A stretch of 64,000 bases of DNA from Gerris lacustris (Eukaryota; Arthropoda; Insecta; Hemiptera; Gerridae). The stretch spans positions 62,567,633 to 62,631,632 of the forward strand of contig OX578280.1 in NCBI GenBank assembly GCA_951217055.1, given 5' to 3'. Positions within the stretch are counted from its first letter, which is position 1; the number at the start of each line of letters is the position of its first letter. Position numbers and translations under genes: made by a program. Shown here piece after piece: positions 31,223-44,922 of this stretch. A model generated the notes under the pieces. It had not been told where the DNA came from, did not search any database, and was given only the letters and a program-made list of their open reading frames with translations.

Positions 31223-33676
31223 ATACTTCACAAAAATCCATAAGTGCTAATGCTCATCAACAGTGAATTGATGCTGAAAGCGTAATAATAGCAATTATAG
31301 CCCGTTTTTGGTAATCGATTTATTTATTTTGCCAGGCATTAAAGATCATGACTTGTGACACTGCTTGTGATTGAAAGCTGGATTTATACAATGAAGTTAC
31401 TTTAGTGGAGAGACGTCTTTCTCTATTTTTAACAAGTTGCCTATTTTTTTGTAGTTATAAGACATTATTCGCAAATATTCGTCGATTGATAGCTAGAAAC
31501 AAGATAGATTTCAAAGATGGCTTTGCAAACTTAGAAGAATGTTTGTTGCTTGTCAAGCCAAGACAAACTAGCTGGTGTGGAAAATTTTTAAAAAACAAAA
31601 AGCGATTTATCTGCGTCTGAGTTTCCACACGTAGGTTTTCCTCTCAACCTCACATCGAAGTCTTCTCATCACGTATAACTCATCTTTCATGTGAAATGCT
31701 TCACGTTTTGCATGCAAGGCTGTAAACTTAGCTGAACGCTGAACGTCAAAAACCCTTCAATATACGTAAAAGATCGAAGGATAAGCATTTCTACATGTTA
31801 TATTACACTTTATTTTTTTTTTTGTTTTTTTGTTGAATATGCTGAAAACATATTTCAAATTTACTAAGGTAATGTTAAATTCATAATTTAAGCTGCGGAT
31901 ATCCAAGGAATAATAAATTCAGCTCATTTTAAATTAGACAATAATGAATTATGTGACAGTCTTTCTTAAGTTGGAAAATGGAAGTGAATGCCTTCCAATA
32001 AGTAGAATTATTAAATAATTATTATCCTAAACATTTATTTGAACACAGTGGTTATAATATAGCCTATAGTTTTTATTTTCTTCTTCTTATTATTATAGAC
32101 CAATATATAGGTAACCTGAGAGGGGTCCAGCTTGCATTAATTAGGGTAAAGCATTTTTTTTTTTTTTTTTTAGGATTGTTTTGTATAGTAAGAGGAGCAT
32201 GAAACAAAGTTTGCGACCTCGAAAGCCCTGGGGACAACTTTTGGTAGGCGAAAAACCTCGCAATTTTGGCACTTTTTTCAGTTTTTTTAATATAACTCAT
32301 AAACGACGCCGAAATCAGGAAATTGTATTCTCTTCGAAATAAAAGTAGACAAAATTCTCTACAAAATGCATTAGTCAAACTTTATTTTAAGTTATCCTAA
32401 ACCATTTCTACAGGGCTTTGAAGTTTGACAAAATTATGTAAAAAAAATAAAAATAAAAAAAAAGTAGTATATATATAAAAGTTTTAAGTTCCCCTCAAGG
32501 GTCCAAAACAGTCGTGTTTAAAATAAGTCTGGTGTCCATAAGGACGAATGAATCCTTAACTATTTATAACCGATGTCGAATAAATTAAGCATATTATAGC
32601 CCGAGGCGAAATCTAGAAATTAAGTATGGCTCTAAACTGAGAGCCCCCCTTATGCGTAAATGCCATATATCTTCGTAGTAATATATTTTCTTAAGGATAA
32701 GACATTTGATCTTATTTATACCTAATGTGATATAATTGTTATTTTATTTATTATTGCTAACTACAGTATGGTAAACAGTAGGAGATATTGTCAGTTCAAC
32801 TTATCTAAATAAAATTAGAAGATCTCACACTTTTACTTAAACAATTTAAATAGCGTCGTAATGTCGGCACGTCTTTGCCTCGGGAATATAGAAATGTATT
32901 CGAAATATAGCCAATTTTATTCAATACGAAATATAAACCTATTTTTTAACCCTTCAACGACCCACACTATAATACTTCGCATTATCACTTTGTTATAGAA
33001 AAGATTTATTCGAGTTTGGGGGGAATAATTATTTCATAATATTACCTTCAGGGGTTCCCCAAGTAGTAATATTGTGCCCTCATTTATTTTGTTTTATAAT
33101 TTATGTGTTAATATTCCCTGGCCTTAATTGTTAATTAGACTTAAGGGATATTATCACCTTCAGATACAGAAAAGTGATGTTCCTTTGTCCTAAAATTCTT
33201 TGGAATAAATATCCCTTTGTCTTTAGACCAGGGAATTCCTTATTAGTAATTCAGTGAACAAATATAGTGTAGGTAAAACAAGTAAATTAGTACCTAATAA
33301 ATAATGTATTTTTAAGGTTCAAATGAAAAAAAAAAGTTAGAAAACACTAGTTTGAAGTGCAAACTAGAGGATTGGAGCGAATGCATTTTCATGTCTTTTT
33401 TCCATTTCTTAATATTAATTGATAATAAAGAATTTTATAAAATAATTCTATTTTAGAGAATTTTATTCAAATAAAGTTTAAAGATTTTTTTTTAAAAAGC
33501 TATATATTACTAAATATTTACATAACTTATTTTCTGACATATGACTAAAGGAATTTTTGTAAAGATGATATGAAACTTTTACGTTACGAAATCACGAATT
33601 CTTCATACCATCTATAGAATTATATTGACAGCATCTTAGATAAATATTCTTTTTTTTCTTAAATAAACACTGAAGT
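31223..33676. other. AT-rich DNA, no gene recognised
   Basis: A 71-codon plus frame (31405-31620) and a 101-codon minus frame (32073-32378) have no recognisable motif. A family E scrap is at 32570-32650. Words related to the GTTACTCC MITE interior (TTCCTTTGTCCTAAA, ATCCCTTTGTCT) occur at 33180-33225. Confidence 0.4.

Positions 33677-33710
<34 letters not shown>
33677..33710. repeat. Poly(A) run
   Basis: About 30 uninterrupted A residues; no adjoining retroelement was identified. Confidence 0.95.
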
Positions 33711-33713
<3 letters not shown>

Positions 33714-33792
33714 TTAAGAGCGTGAAAATATTCAGTTAAAATTGGCAGAGTGAATGTGGCGTGTGTTGGTGCATATTCAGTAGAATAAGCAC

Positions 33793-34695
<903 letters not shown>

Positions 34696-34895
34696 GTCGT
34701 TATTTTTTTTACTTGAAATTTCATATGGTTTTACATGGTAGGTCATAATCAGTCCATTCTATGTCTCATATTAATGTCATCATTCTGGGCTTTGCACACA
34801 CTTTGTGCATCATTAAAAGTACTCTTCCGATTTTGAAGAAATACAAATATAGTTTTTCAAAAATTAGCAGGGAGATAGTCCCATATTTAATATTG
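34696..34895 (+). repeat. Family A internal fragment
   Basis: ACATGGTAGGTCATAATCAGTCCATT through GGAGATAGTCCCATATTTAAT matches the middle of family A, with gaps. Confidence 0.6.
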
Positions 34896-34964
34896 AATAA
34901 AAATAAGTAACTCCACTCGAAATCGAAACCGGTTCAAACAACTACAATTTAAGTACCCTTGTGA

Positions 34965-35640
34965 TATTTAGGAAAATTTTGGTTCACTCTTTGTCGCTCA
35001 ATTTTTTCGAACCAACATATCTTAAACACTACTTGTCCAATTTTATTGAAATTTAGATGCCGGGTCATAATTTGCCCATTTTTGGGCCTATATAAGTTTC
35101 AACCTTCAGCGCCTATTTGTTTCTCTTCCACATGCGCACAAACATACATTCATTTACACCTATAGCTTCAAAAGTACCTACTGATCTGATTTTTAAAAAA
35201 TATTGATGGTTCGTCGAAAGTAGCCCGCAGACAGCCTCAGAATAATTTCAACCGTTTCCTCTCCCTACATTTTGCTAAAGTAATACGTTAATTCATGTAA
35301 GAAACCCAAAACAATATGACAGATTTCAAAAACGGGGAGAAATTAAAAAATTTGGACAATAATAGGTAGTAAAATGATAAAAAACATTAAAGTATACAAA
35401 ATAGGACGCGAGGAAGCTGACAAATTATTAGATGTATTTTTTGGTATTTGAAGAAATTTGGATGGTATGTCGAACGTAGCCGACAGAAGTTGCCATATAA
35501 TTTCAACCTCTTGTGCTTAATAATATATAATACATTAATATATTGTACTAAATTGAAAATTTGATTCATGTACATTACCAAAATAAGTTTGACGGATTAA
35601 TAAAACGGAGGAAAATTAAATAAATTAGGCTAATAATAAA
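34965..35640 (+). repeat. Family A, two abutting diverged copies
   Basis: The first copy runs from GGTTC...GTCGCTCAATTTTTTCGAACC to AGGACGCGAGGAAGCT (about 34965-35415). A second, shorter fragment (GAAATTTGGATGGTATGTCG to GACGGATTAATAAAACGGAGG) follows at about 35448-35640. Confidence 0.75.
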
Positions 35641-35717
35641 TTAATTAGATAATAGTTTATGCAGACTATATGTTTAATGAATTTAAAAAAAGTTAAATCA
35701 AGATTATTTTTTTTAAT

Positions 35718-36417
<700 letters not shown>

Positions 36418-36511
36418 ATATCCCTTAGTCTTAATAGTTATTTAGACAAAGGAACATATACAGAGTAGTACATATTCCTTAGTCTAAATAACTATTAGGA
36501 GAAAGGGATAT
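36418..36511. repeat. Long palindrome, ~44-bp arms
   Basis: The left arm ATATCCCTTAGTC...GGAACATATAC faces GTACATATTCC...GGGATAT with few mismatches around a ~6-bp centre. The arms share TTAGACAAAGG-like words with the GTTACTCC MITE family. Confidence 0.85.
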
Positions 36512-36582
36512 GTACTCCAATGTACCTTTGGACAAAGGACTCTTATTGAAACCTGATTGTAGAGACTTGACTCTTATTTCAA

Positions 36583-36636
36583 AAATTCTAAGACAGAAAT
36601 CCGTTTCAGACACCAGGAAACATTTTTGGTTCCGTA
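36583..36636 (+). repeat. Family A scrap leading into the 85-bp satellite
   Basis: GACAGAAATCCGTTTCAGACACC then ACATTTTTGGTTCCGTAT matches family A and breaks exactly where the satellite begins (ACAAGGGAAAAG), so the array may have expanded from a junction inside this repeat. Confidence 0.7.
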
Positions 36637-37710
36637 TACAAGGGAAAAGTTGCTTTAGAATGGGGATTGTCTTAATTAAAAGAAGCTACATAATAGAATT
36701 ACATACCTTAAAAAAAATATGAACAAGGGAAAAACTGCTTTAGAATGGGGATTGTCTTAATTAAAATAAGCTACAGAATAGAATTACATACCTTAAAAAA
36801 AATATGAACAAGGGAAAAACTGCTTTAGAATGGGGATTGTCTTAATTAAAATAAGCTACAGAATAGAATTACATACCTTAAAAAAATTAGTACAAGGGAA
36901 AAGTAGCTTTAGAATTGGGATTGTCTTAATTAAAATAAGCTACAGAATAGAATTACATACCTTAAAAAAAATATGTACAATGGAAAAGTAGCTTTAGAAT
37001 GGGGATTGTCTTAATTCAAATAAGCTACAGAATAGAATTACATACCTTAAAAAAAAATTAGTACAAGGGAAAAGTAGCTTTAGAATAGGGATCGTCTTAA
37101 TAAAAATAAGCTACAGAATAGAATTACATACCTTAAAAAAATTAGTACAAGGGAAAAGTAGCTTTAGAATAGGGATTGTCTTAATTAAAATAAGCTACAG
37201 AATAGAATTACATACCTTAAAAAAAATTAGTACAAGGGAAAAGTAGCTTTAGAATTGGGATTGTCTTAATTAAAATAAGCTACAGAATAGAATTACATAC
37301 CTTAAAAAAAATTAGTACAAGGGAAAAGTAGCTTTAGAATTGGGATTGTCTTAATTCAAATAAGCTACAGAATAGAATTACATACCTTAAAAAAAAATAG
37401 TACAAGGGAAAAGTAGCTTTAGAATAGGGATTGTCTTAATTAAAATAAGCTGCAGAATAGAATTACATACCTTAAAAAAATTATTACAAGGGAAAAGTAG
37501 CTTTAGAATAGGGATTGTCTTAATTAAAATAAGCTACAGAATAGAATTACATACCTTAAAAAAAAATAGTACAAGGGAAAAGTAGCTTTAGAATAGGGAT
37601 TGTCTTAATTAAAATAAGCTGCAGAATAGAATTACATACCTTAAAAAAATTAGTACAAGGGAAAAGTAGCTTTAGAATAGGGATTGTCTTAATTAAAATA
37701 AGCTGCAGAG
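36637..37710. repeat. 85-bp satellite, about 13 copies
   Basis: GCTTTAGAAT occurs at 36652, 36737 and 36822, and then with 83-86-bp spacing. Units vary in A-run length and at a few positions (GGGATTGTC vs GGGATCGTC, CTACAG vs CTGCAG). Mutated variants tend to sit next to each other. Confidence 0.97.
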
Positions 37711-38195
37711 TGGGGACTACTTTCATTAAAATATGTATCTACAATATAATAGAGTTATTGTCTCTGAGTCTTTCAGATTAAACATTTTTTAAATACATTT
37801 TACGTATTCAATACATTATGGTATTTTGAAGAGCTGCTAAGAAGTTACAAGAGTATAGTTGACGTTTAGGAAACTTCTAACCGCATACATTTACAATAAT
37901 TAACTTCTTCAGCCCCGGCCCAAACTAATTGCACCAGAAGCTTTGAATAATAAATCTACTCAGGCTTTTACAACCCTGTCTCTCCTTGCATGCCAACTCT
38001 ACATCAAATACTAAATTCAAATATACAAGATGCCAAACATCAGCTGGCTATAAATTCACCAAAAACTTCTTAATAATGAAGATTCAACCAAGACAGTAGT
38101 ATTTCAACTTTTTTTTATTATTTTGTTTATTTAACTCTGAAAAAAGATTTCATTCTGTGTTCATGCCCTTGATATTTATAAAAAAAAAATCGAAA

Positions 38196-38198
<3 letters not shown>
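37711..38198. other. AT-rich DNA, no gene seen
   Basis: No recognised feature. Confidence 0.45.

Positions 38199-38261
<63 letters not shown>
38199..38261. repeat. (AT)n microsatellite at left edge of foldback element
   Basis: The AT run abuts CAGGGTGG directly. A matching TA run (44749-44773) abuts the right end, so the element lies inside a TA microsatellite. Confidence 0.97.
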
Positions 38262-38264
<3 letters not shown>

Positions 38265-40525
38265 GGTGGAACAGTTCAGATGCGCCAGCCCTCGTAAAAT
38301 AGTTAAAAATGGTGGTACACAAATAAAACCAGTCTCTACCCCCACTAAATCGGCCATTCCCGACTCAATGGTAATGGTGACTTTTTGGTGATCCATCACC
38401 AACATAGAAATTTTCACCACCAATACCAGTTTTTCAGTGTTAAGTTTTGAAATTCAAATTGGACCCTATAATGAAAATAACATAGCCTTAATGTGCACTA
38501 TATTCCTGACAATTTGATACTAATATCACTATTCTCCGGTAAATACTTGCAGAGTAATCGGGGTCCAAACACAGCTAGTTTTATCCAAAAATATTTGGAA
38601 CAGCTTAATAAACCACTCTTTGTAAAATAGTTAAAAATGGTGGTACAAAGATGAAAACAGTCTCTACCCCCACTAAATCGGCTATTCCCGACACAATGGT
38701 AATAGCGATTTTTTGGTGTCGCATCACCAACGTAGAAATTCCCATCACCAAAACTAGTTTTTTGGTATTAAGTTTAGAAATTTAAATTGGACCCTATAAT
38801 AAAAATAACATAGTCCTAATGTGCACTATATTTCTGACAATTTGATACTAATATCACTATTCTCCGGTAAATACTTGCAGAGTAATCGGGGTCCAAACAC
38901 AGCTAGTTTTACCGAAAAAATTTGGAACAGCTAAATAAACCACCCCTCCTAAAATGGTCAAAAATGGTGGTATAAAGATGAAAGCAGTCTCTACCCCTAT
39001 TAAATCGGCCATTCCCGACTCAATGGTAATGGTGATTTTTTGGTGATCCATCACCAACATAGAAATTTTCATCACCAATACCAGTTTTTCAGTGTTAAGT
39101 TTTGAAATTCAAATTGGACCCTATAATGAAAATAACATAGCCTTAATGTGCACTATATTCCTGATAATTTGATACAAATATCACAATCCTCCGGTAAAAA
39201 CTAGAGTAGTTATTGGGACCCAAACTAAGCTAGTTTTACCAAAAATAATTTGGAAAAGCTTAATAAACCACTCTTTGTAAAATAGTTAAAAATGGAGGTA
39301 CAAAGATGAAAACAGTCTCTACCCCCACTAAATCGGCTATTTCCGACACAATGGTAATAGCGATTTTTTGGTGACGCATCACCAACGTAGAAATTCCCAT
39401 CACCAAAACTAGTTTTTTGGTATTAAGTTCTGAAATTCAAATTGGACCCTATAATGTAAATAACATTGTCCTAATGTGCACTATATTCCTGATAATTTGA
39501 TACTAATGTCACTATTCTCCGGTAAATACTTGAAGAGTTATCGGGGTCCAAACACAGCTAGTTTTACCGAAAAAAATTTGGAACAGCTAAATAAACCACC
39601 CCTCCTAAAATGGTTAAAAATGGTGGTACAAAGATGAAAACAGTCTCTACCCCCACTAAATCGGCTATTCCCGACACAATGGTAATAGCGATTTTTTGGT
39701 GACGCATCACCAACGTAGAAATTCCCATCACCAAAACTAGTTTTTTGGTATTAAGTTTAGAAATTTAAATTGGACCCTATAATGAAAATAACATAGTCCT
39801 AATGTGCACTATATTTCTGACAATTTGATACTAATATCACTATTCTCCGGTAAATACTTGCAGAGTTATCGGGGTCTAAACACAGCTAGTTTTATCCAAA
39901 AATATTTGGAACAGCTAAATAAACCACCCCTCCTAAAATGGTTAAAAATGGTGGTACAAAGATAAAAACAGTCTCTACCCCTACTAAATCGGCCATTCCC
40001 GACTCAATGGTAATAGCGATTTTTTAGTGACGCATCACCAACGTAGAAATTCCCATCACCAAAACTAGTTTTTTGGTATTAAGTTTAGAAATTTAAATTG
40101 GACCCTATAATAAAAATAACATTGTCCTAATGTGCACTATATTCCTGACAATTTGATACTAATATCACTATTCTCCGGTAAATACTTGCTGAGTAATCGG
40201 GGTCCAAACACAGCTGGTTTTATTTAAATAATTTGGAACAGCCTTATACACCAACTCTCCTAAAATGGTTAAAAATGGTGGTACAAACATAAAACCAGTC
40301 TCTACCCCTTATGAATTAAATATTCTCGACTTGATGTTAAATTTGATTTAATTTGTGATCTATCATCAATATAGAAAGTTCCATCGCCAATACCAGTTTT
40401 GTATTATGAAGTTTTCAAATTTGAATTGGACCCTATAATGAAAATAATATAGCCTTAATGTGCGCTACTAATATCACCCTTCTCCGGTAAATTCTTAAGA
40501 GATATCGGGTTTAAACTAAGCTAGT
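38262..40525 (-). repeat. Left arm: ~327-bp satellite units, about 7
   Basis: The CAGTCTCTACCCC word recurs roughly every 327 bp (near 38331, 38660, 38985, 39315, 39641, 39970, 40298). The innermost unit is strongly diverged, the outermost best conserved. Minus-strand frames at 38199-38423 and 38857-39078 are the same frame in two units 655 bp apart. Confidence 0.93.
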
Positions 40526-42010
40526 TTTGAACACAAAATAAATAAATAAATAAAATGAAACAAATCAATGCGCCCTTTCAAAAATTGTCTTTTTTAGTAA
40601 GTTTAATTATTTTATTTAATTAGTCTCATACCTTTTTTAATAGTAATTTTAGTAGTAGTTTTATTAGTAATTATTAAATATGATAAGTGAATTTCGATAT
40701 ATTTGTTACAATCCTGTATCTTTTTTACTCTTTTTTAAAAGTATTTTAGTCATTAATGCATTTTACTTTAGAAATCCGAATGTTTGATATAAACGAAATT
40801 GATGTTTGGAACAAAAACTAGTAGTTATATTTTATTATGTGGTGACGCTGTTCGGAAAATCATATGATGCGTTATTAATACGTTGTTTTAATACTATATT
40901 GACGACCCGTCACATTAACACGTTATATCTTCTATTGTTGCTTCATCAGGGAAAATGTTTGGTCTTGTGTCTGTCGGTCTGTGTGTCCGGGAATCCTGAA
41001 ACGTTTGACGATAACCTGAATAAATGTCGACCGATTTTGATTAAATTTGGTAGACCTGTTCATTTCACCAATGCCCAGGACGAGTTCACAGCATTTAGCC
41101 ACCATCTTGGATTTCCAGTCAATCAGATCGAATTGTTAATCTTTTTTTTTCTATGGCCCAGCAGAACGCACATTTTGTATATTTTTTCATATTATTAGAA
41201 ACAGTGGAAATATAGTTTTAGGGGGAGGAGAAACACAAAATTTGGATGTTTTTTGATAAAATGGCGTGGAAAATTAATGCTTTCCACAAGTGTTATATAT
41301 TTTTGAAATCTACTCTTCAATACCTTTCATTTAATAACCCACTCAAATATTATTTTTTCGCGTGACGTGAATTCTCCGCCATTTTGTATTTGAACAGGTG
41401 ATAACTTTGAGTTCGCTATCTGTGTGCGCGTCAAAGGTTCTTTAATACTGGAAAGTTTCATGTTTTTATCTCTTTTGATTCAAACGTTATTGGAACCGAG
41501 AAAGTTATTGGTACAGAGTGACAGACGGACGGACAGACAGACACACGAACAAAACTATAAGGCTTTCTTTTATTGGTTTTACCAACTAAACCCTAAAAAG
41601 GTGTGAGACAAATAAAACTAGGCATCGCGTGGCTCTATCATTGAAGCGAGCGTATTGCAATGAAATACTGAATATTGAAATTTATTAATCATGATGAATG
41701 TCATAGTTGAAGATAAGCGGAAGAGGGTAGTGTAGAGAAGAGTGGGGGTACTCGGTACAAAGCTTTACTTCCTAAACAAACCATACACTATACGACTATA
41801 ACAATCTTCACCACCCGCGGTAGCTTTTAAACAATTATTATAAATGTATCTCGTCACTACGCAAAGAATTTTGCTTGAATCAAGTTGAAATTTTGCATAC
41901 CTGTTTCAATTGTGCATTAGATGGTGTATATGAAGTTTTATTAAAATCGTTTCGTTAGAACGAAAGATATAAATGTAGAATCATAAATGTATAGATATAA
42001 ATGTATAAAT
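40526..42010. other. Spacer of the foldback-like element
   Basis: Contains family C (about 40950-41120), a GACAGACGGACGGACAGACAG stretch near 41519, and family B (41620-41975). The 130-codon plus frame at 40806-41198 crosses family C and has no known domain, so I do not treat it as a gene. No transposase signature was found. Confidence 0.6.
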
Positions 42011-44748
42011 CATTATTACCATTGAGTCGGGAATGGCCGATTTAGTGGGGGTAAAGACTGGTTTTATCTTTGTACCACCATTTTTAATCATTTTACGAGG
42101 AGTGGTTTATTAAGCTTTTCCAAATTATTTTTGGTAAAACTAGCTTAGTTTGGGTCCCAATAACTACTCTAGTTTTTACCGGAGGATTGTGATATTTGTA
42201 TCAAATTGTCAGGAATATAGTGCACATTAGGGCTTTGTTATTTTCATTATAGGGTCCAATTTGAATTTCAAAACTTAACACTAAAAAACTGGTATTGGTG
42301 GTGAAAATTTCTTTGTTGGTGATGGATCATCAAAAAATCACTATTACCATTGAGTCGGGAATGGCCAATTTAGTCGGGGTAGAGACTGGATTTATCTTTG
42401 TACTACCATTTTTTTACATTTTACGAGGAGTGGTTTATTTAGCTGTTCCAAATTTTTTTCTGTAAAACTAGCTTAATTTGGGTCCCAATAACTACTCTAG
42501 TTTTTACCGGAGGATTGTGATATTAGTACCAAAATGTCAGGAATATAGTGCACATTAAGGCTATGTTATTTTCATTACATGGTCCAATTTGAATTTCTAA
42601 ACTTAATACCAAAAAAGTAGTACTGGTGATTGGAATTTCTACGTTGGTGATGCATCATCAAAAATCCTTTATTACCATTGAGTCGGGAATGGCCGATTTA
42701 ATAGGGGTAGAGACTGGTTTCATCTTTGTACCACCATTTTTAACCATTTTATGAGGAGTGGTTTATTAAGCTGTTCCAAATATTTTTAATAAAACTAGCT
42801 GTGTTTGGACCCCGATAACTCTGCAAGTATTTACCGGAGAATTGTGATATTAGTACCAAAATGTCAGGAATATAGTGCACAATAAGGCTATGTAATTTTC
42901 ATTATATGGTCCAATTTGAATTTCTAAACTTAATACCAAAAAACTAGTTTTGGTGATGCGAATTTCCACGTTGGTGATGCGTCACCAAAAAATCGCTATT
43001 ACCATTGAGTCGGAAATAGCCGATTTAGTAGGGGTAGAGACTGCTTTCATCTTTGTACCACCATTTTTAACCATTTTAGGAGGGGTGGTTTATTTAGCTG
43101 TTCCAAATTTTTTCGGTAAAACTAGCTGTGTTTGGACCCCGATTACTCTGCAAGTATTTACCGGAGAATAGTGATATTAGTATCAAATTGTCAGAAATAT
43201 AGTGCACATTAGGACTATGTTATTTTCATTATAGGGTCAAATTTGAATTTCAAAACTTAACACTGAAAAACTGGTATTGGTGGTGAAAATTTCTATGTTG
43301 GTGATGGATCACCAAAAAATCGCTACTACCATTGAGTCGGGAATGGCCGATTTAGTAGGGGTAGAGACTGTTTTTATCTTTGTACCACCATTTTTAACCA
43401 TTTTAGGAGGGGTGGTTTATTTAGCTGTTCCAAATTGTTTCGGTAAAACTAGCTGTGTTTGGACCCCGATTACTCTGCAAGTATTTACCGGAGAATAGTG
43501 ATATTAGTATCAAATTGTCAGAAATATAGTGCACATTAGGACTATGTTATTTTTATTATAGGGTCCAATTTAAATTTCTAAACTTAATACCAAAAAACTA
43601 GTTTTGGTGATGGGAATTTCTACGTTGGTGATGCGTCACCAAAAAATCGCTATTACCATTGTGTCGGAAATAGCCGATTTAGTGGGGGTAGAGACTGTTT
43701 TCATCTTTGTACCTCCATTTTTAACTATTTTACAAAGAGTGGTTTATTAAGCTGTTCCAAATATTTTTGGATAAAACTAGCTGTGTTTGGACCCCGATTA
43801 CTCTGCAAGTATTTACACGAGAATAGTGATATTAGTATCAAATTGTCAGGAATATAGTGCACATTAAGGCTATGTTATTTTCATTATAGGGTCCAATTTG
43901 AATTTCAAAACTTAACACTGAAAAACTGGTATTGGTGGTGAAAATTTCTATGTTGGTGATGGATCACCAAAAAATCACCATTACCATTGAGTCGGGAATG
44001 GCCGATTTAATAGGGGTAGAGACTGCTTTCATCTTTGTACCACCATTTTTAACCATTTTAGGAGGGGTGGTTTATTTAGCTGTTCCAAATTTTTTCGGTA
44101 AAACTAGCTGTGTTTGGACCCCGATTACTCTGCAAGTATTTACCGGAGAATAGTGATATTAGTATCAAATTGTCAGAAATATAGTGCACATTAGGACTAT
44201 GTTATTTTTATTATAGGGTCCAATTTAAATTTCTAAACTTAATACCAAAAAACTAGTTTTGGTGATGGGAATTTCTACGTTGGTGATGCGTCACCAAAAA
44301 ATCGCTATTACCATTGTGTCGGGAATAGCCGATTTAGTGGGGGTAGAGACTGTTTTCATCTTTGTACCACCATTTTTAACTATTTTACAAAGAGTGGTTT
44401 ATTAAGCTGTTCCAAATATTTTTGGATAAAACTAGCTGTGTTTGGACCCCGATTACTCTGCAAGTATTTACCGGAGAATAGTGATATTAGTATCAAATTG
44501 TCAGGAATATAGTGCACATTAAGGCTATGTTATTTTCATTATAGGGTCCAATTTGAATTACAAAACTTAACACTGAAAAACTGGTATTGGTGGTGAAAAT
44601 TTCTATGTTGGTGATGGATCACCAAAAAGTCACCATTACCATTGAGTCGGGAATGGCCGATTTAGTGGGGGTAGAGACTGGTTTTATTTGTGTACCACCA
44701 TTTTTAACTATTTTACGAGGGCTGGCGCATCTGAACTGTTCCACCCTG
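42011..44748 (+). repeat. Right arm: ~327-bp satellite units in 655-bp dimers
   Basis: Units alternate between type 1 (GTGGTGAAAATTTCTATGTTGG, GATGGATCACC) and type 2 (GTGATGGGAATTTCTACG, GATGCGTCACC). Type 1 units begin at 43277, 43932 and 44587, exactly 655 bp apart. Each unit can carry a 73-codon open frame; the period is not a multiple of three, so the frames do not join. Confidence 0.93.
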
Positions 44749-44773
44749 TATATATATATATATATATATATAT
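44749..44773. repeat. (TA)n run at right edge of foldback element
   Basis: TA dinucleotides follow CCACCCTG directly. Confidence 0.95.
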
Positions 44774-44910
44774 GATTGTATTAATTGAGAAAATTGTAAT
44801 CAAGTTGATAACCTTCAAATATTTTAAACGAAGAAGTATATCTGTCATATTTTTATCTTTTTTTATTGGTATGAAAATGTCAAGATGGTCTAATGACTAA
44901 AAGGCCATTT

Positions 44911-44922
44911 AAAATCATGTAA
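44911..44922. repeat. Target-site duplication, left copy
   Basis: AAAATCATGTAA is found again at 45763-45774, after the poly(A) tail of the LINE. Confidence 0.82.

Larger units (their letters stand above)
38262..44748. mobile_element. Foldback-like element with satellite-built inverted arms (6487 bp)
   Basis: The left end CAGGGTGGAACAGTTCAGAT and right end ATCTGAACTGTTCCACCCTG are exact inverted copies. By eye the outer ~900 bp on each side (38262-39165 against 43850-44748) differ at only a handful of positions. The arms consist of ~327-bp units in opposite orientation, about seven on the left and eight to nine on the right. A ~1.5-kb spacer lies between. No transposase was recognised, so it would be non-autonomous. 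Foldback and Galileo-type elements have this layout, but the terminal bases do not let me name a superfamily. An inverted duplication of an ordinary satellite is the main alternative. Confidence 0.85.

Noticed and set aside
40806..41198. 130-codon plus frame within the foldback spacer, considered as a transposase
   Set aside because: It crosses a dispersed repeat (family C), has no catalytic motif and is compositionally AT-driven.
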